From NCBI GenBank assembly GCA_030731175.1, contig JANQUM010000147.1:1901-7702 (forward strand): 5,802 bases of DNA. Direction: 5' to 3'. The DNA is from Spirosomataceae bacterium (GTDB taxonomy: Bacteria > Bacteroidota > Bacteroidia > Cytophagales > Spirosomataceae). Made by a program: the position numbers and the translations under genes. Under the pieces are notes generated by a model. The model ran no database searches. It worked only from the letters and a program-made list of their open reading frames with translations, and had not been told where the DNA came from. Below, piece by piece: positions 5,746 through 5,802 of this stretch. Position 1 is the stretch's first letter. Each line of letters starts with the position of its first letter.

Positions 5746-5802
5746 GGACCTATAGCTCAGTTGGTTAGAGCACCTGACTCATAATCAGGTGGTCCCTGGT
5801 TC
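5746..5802 (+). tRNA. tRNA with CAT anticodon (tRNA-Ile2 or elongator tRNA-Met), 3' end outside the window
   Basis: Acceptor 5' strand GGACCTA (5746-5752), TA, D stem GCTC/GAGC with loop AGTTGGTTA, anticodon stem CCTGA (5773-5777) and TCAGG (5785-5789) around CTCATAA with anticodon CAT at 5780-5782, variable loop TGGTC, then T-stem CCTGG and the start of the T loop. The last bases of the T arm and the 3' acceptor strand lie beyond the edge. It is not the initiator tRNA: the anticodon stem lacks the GGG/CCC pairs. C4, C5 and C27 resemble what I recall of the features used by TilS to recognise isoleucine tRNA, whose CAT is read as AUA after lysidine modification, so tRNA-Ile2 is slightly favoured; elongator tRNA-Met remains possible. 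Confidence 0.95.

Noticed and set aside
5746..5802. tRNA gene as the attachment site of an integrative element
   Set aside because: The repeated 14 bases are the 5' end of the tRNA, whereas attachment repeats usually copy the 3' end, and no integrase or mobile gene is present.

Overview
The window looks like a chromosomal segment of a member of the Bacteroidota. Four things point there: an LpxC–FabZ fusion gene, promoter boxes of the TAnnTTTG type, start codons without clear Shine-Dalgarno sequences, and a secreted protein beginning with the FVEN.GQW (DUF7948-like) module that is abundant in Chitinophagales/Cytophagales-type genomes. The base composition is AT-rich and even across the window, with no sign of recent horizontal transfer in the genes.

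Layout: positions 1-5541 hold six tightly packed genes, all on the minus strand. In transcription order they are an HD-domain nucleotide phosphohydrolase (5541-4315), lpxD (4299-3265), the lpxC/fabZ fusion (3268-1880), lpxA (1876-1088), an orphan ABC ATPase (1107-472), and the first 153 codons of a secreted DUF7948-type protein that runs off the left edge (459-<1). Neighbouring genes overlap or lie at most 15 bases apart, so they are probably co-transcribed. The HD gene has a candidate promoter at 5560-5581, and a second good -7 box lies in its last codons, just upstream of lpxD. The plus strand of this block holds only antisense shadow frames.

Positions 5582-5802 are transcribed the other way. 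A promoter (5597-5618) is followed by two small hairpins, a decayed tRNA copy (5666-5728) and a tRNA with anticodon CAT that is cut by the right edge.

Function: LpxA, LpxC and LpxD perform the first three steps of lipid A synthesis on UDP-GlcNAc. FabZ sits on the same polypeptide as the committed step (LpxC) and draws on the same pool of (R)-3-hydroxyacyl-ACP that LpxA and LpxD use, so fusion and operon tie phospholipid and lipid A synthesis together. The HD enzyme and the ABC ATPase are linked by position only.

The two least expected observations are a perfect 11-bp inverted repeat that spans the ABC stop codon and ends two bases before the next start codon, and the tRNA-derived relic exactly 80 bases upstream of the intact tRNA. 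No defence system, CRISPR array, insertion sequence or phage gene is visible.
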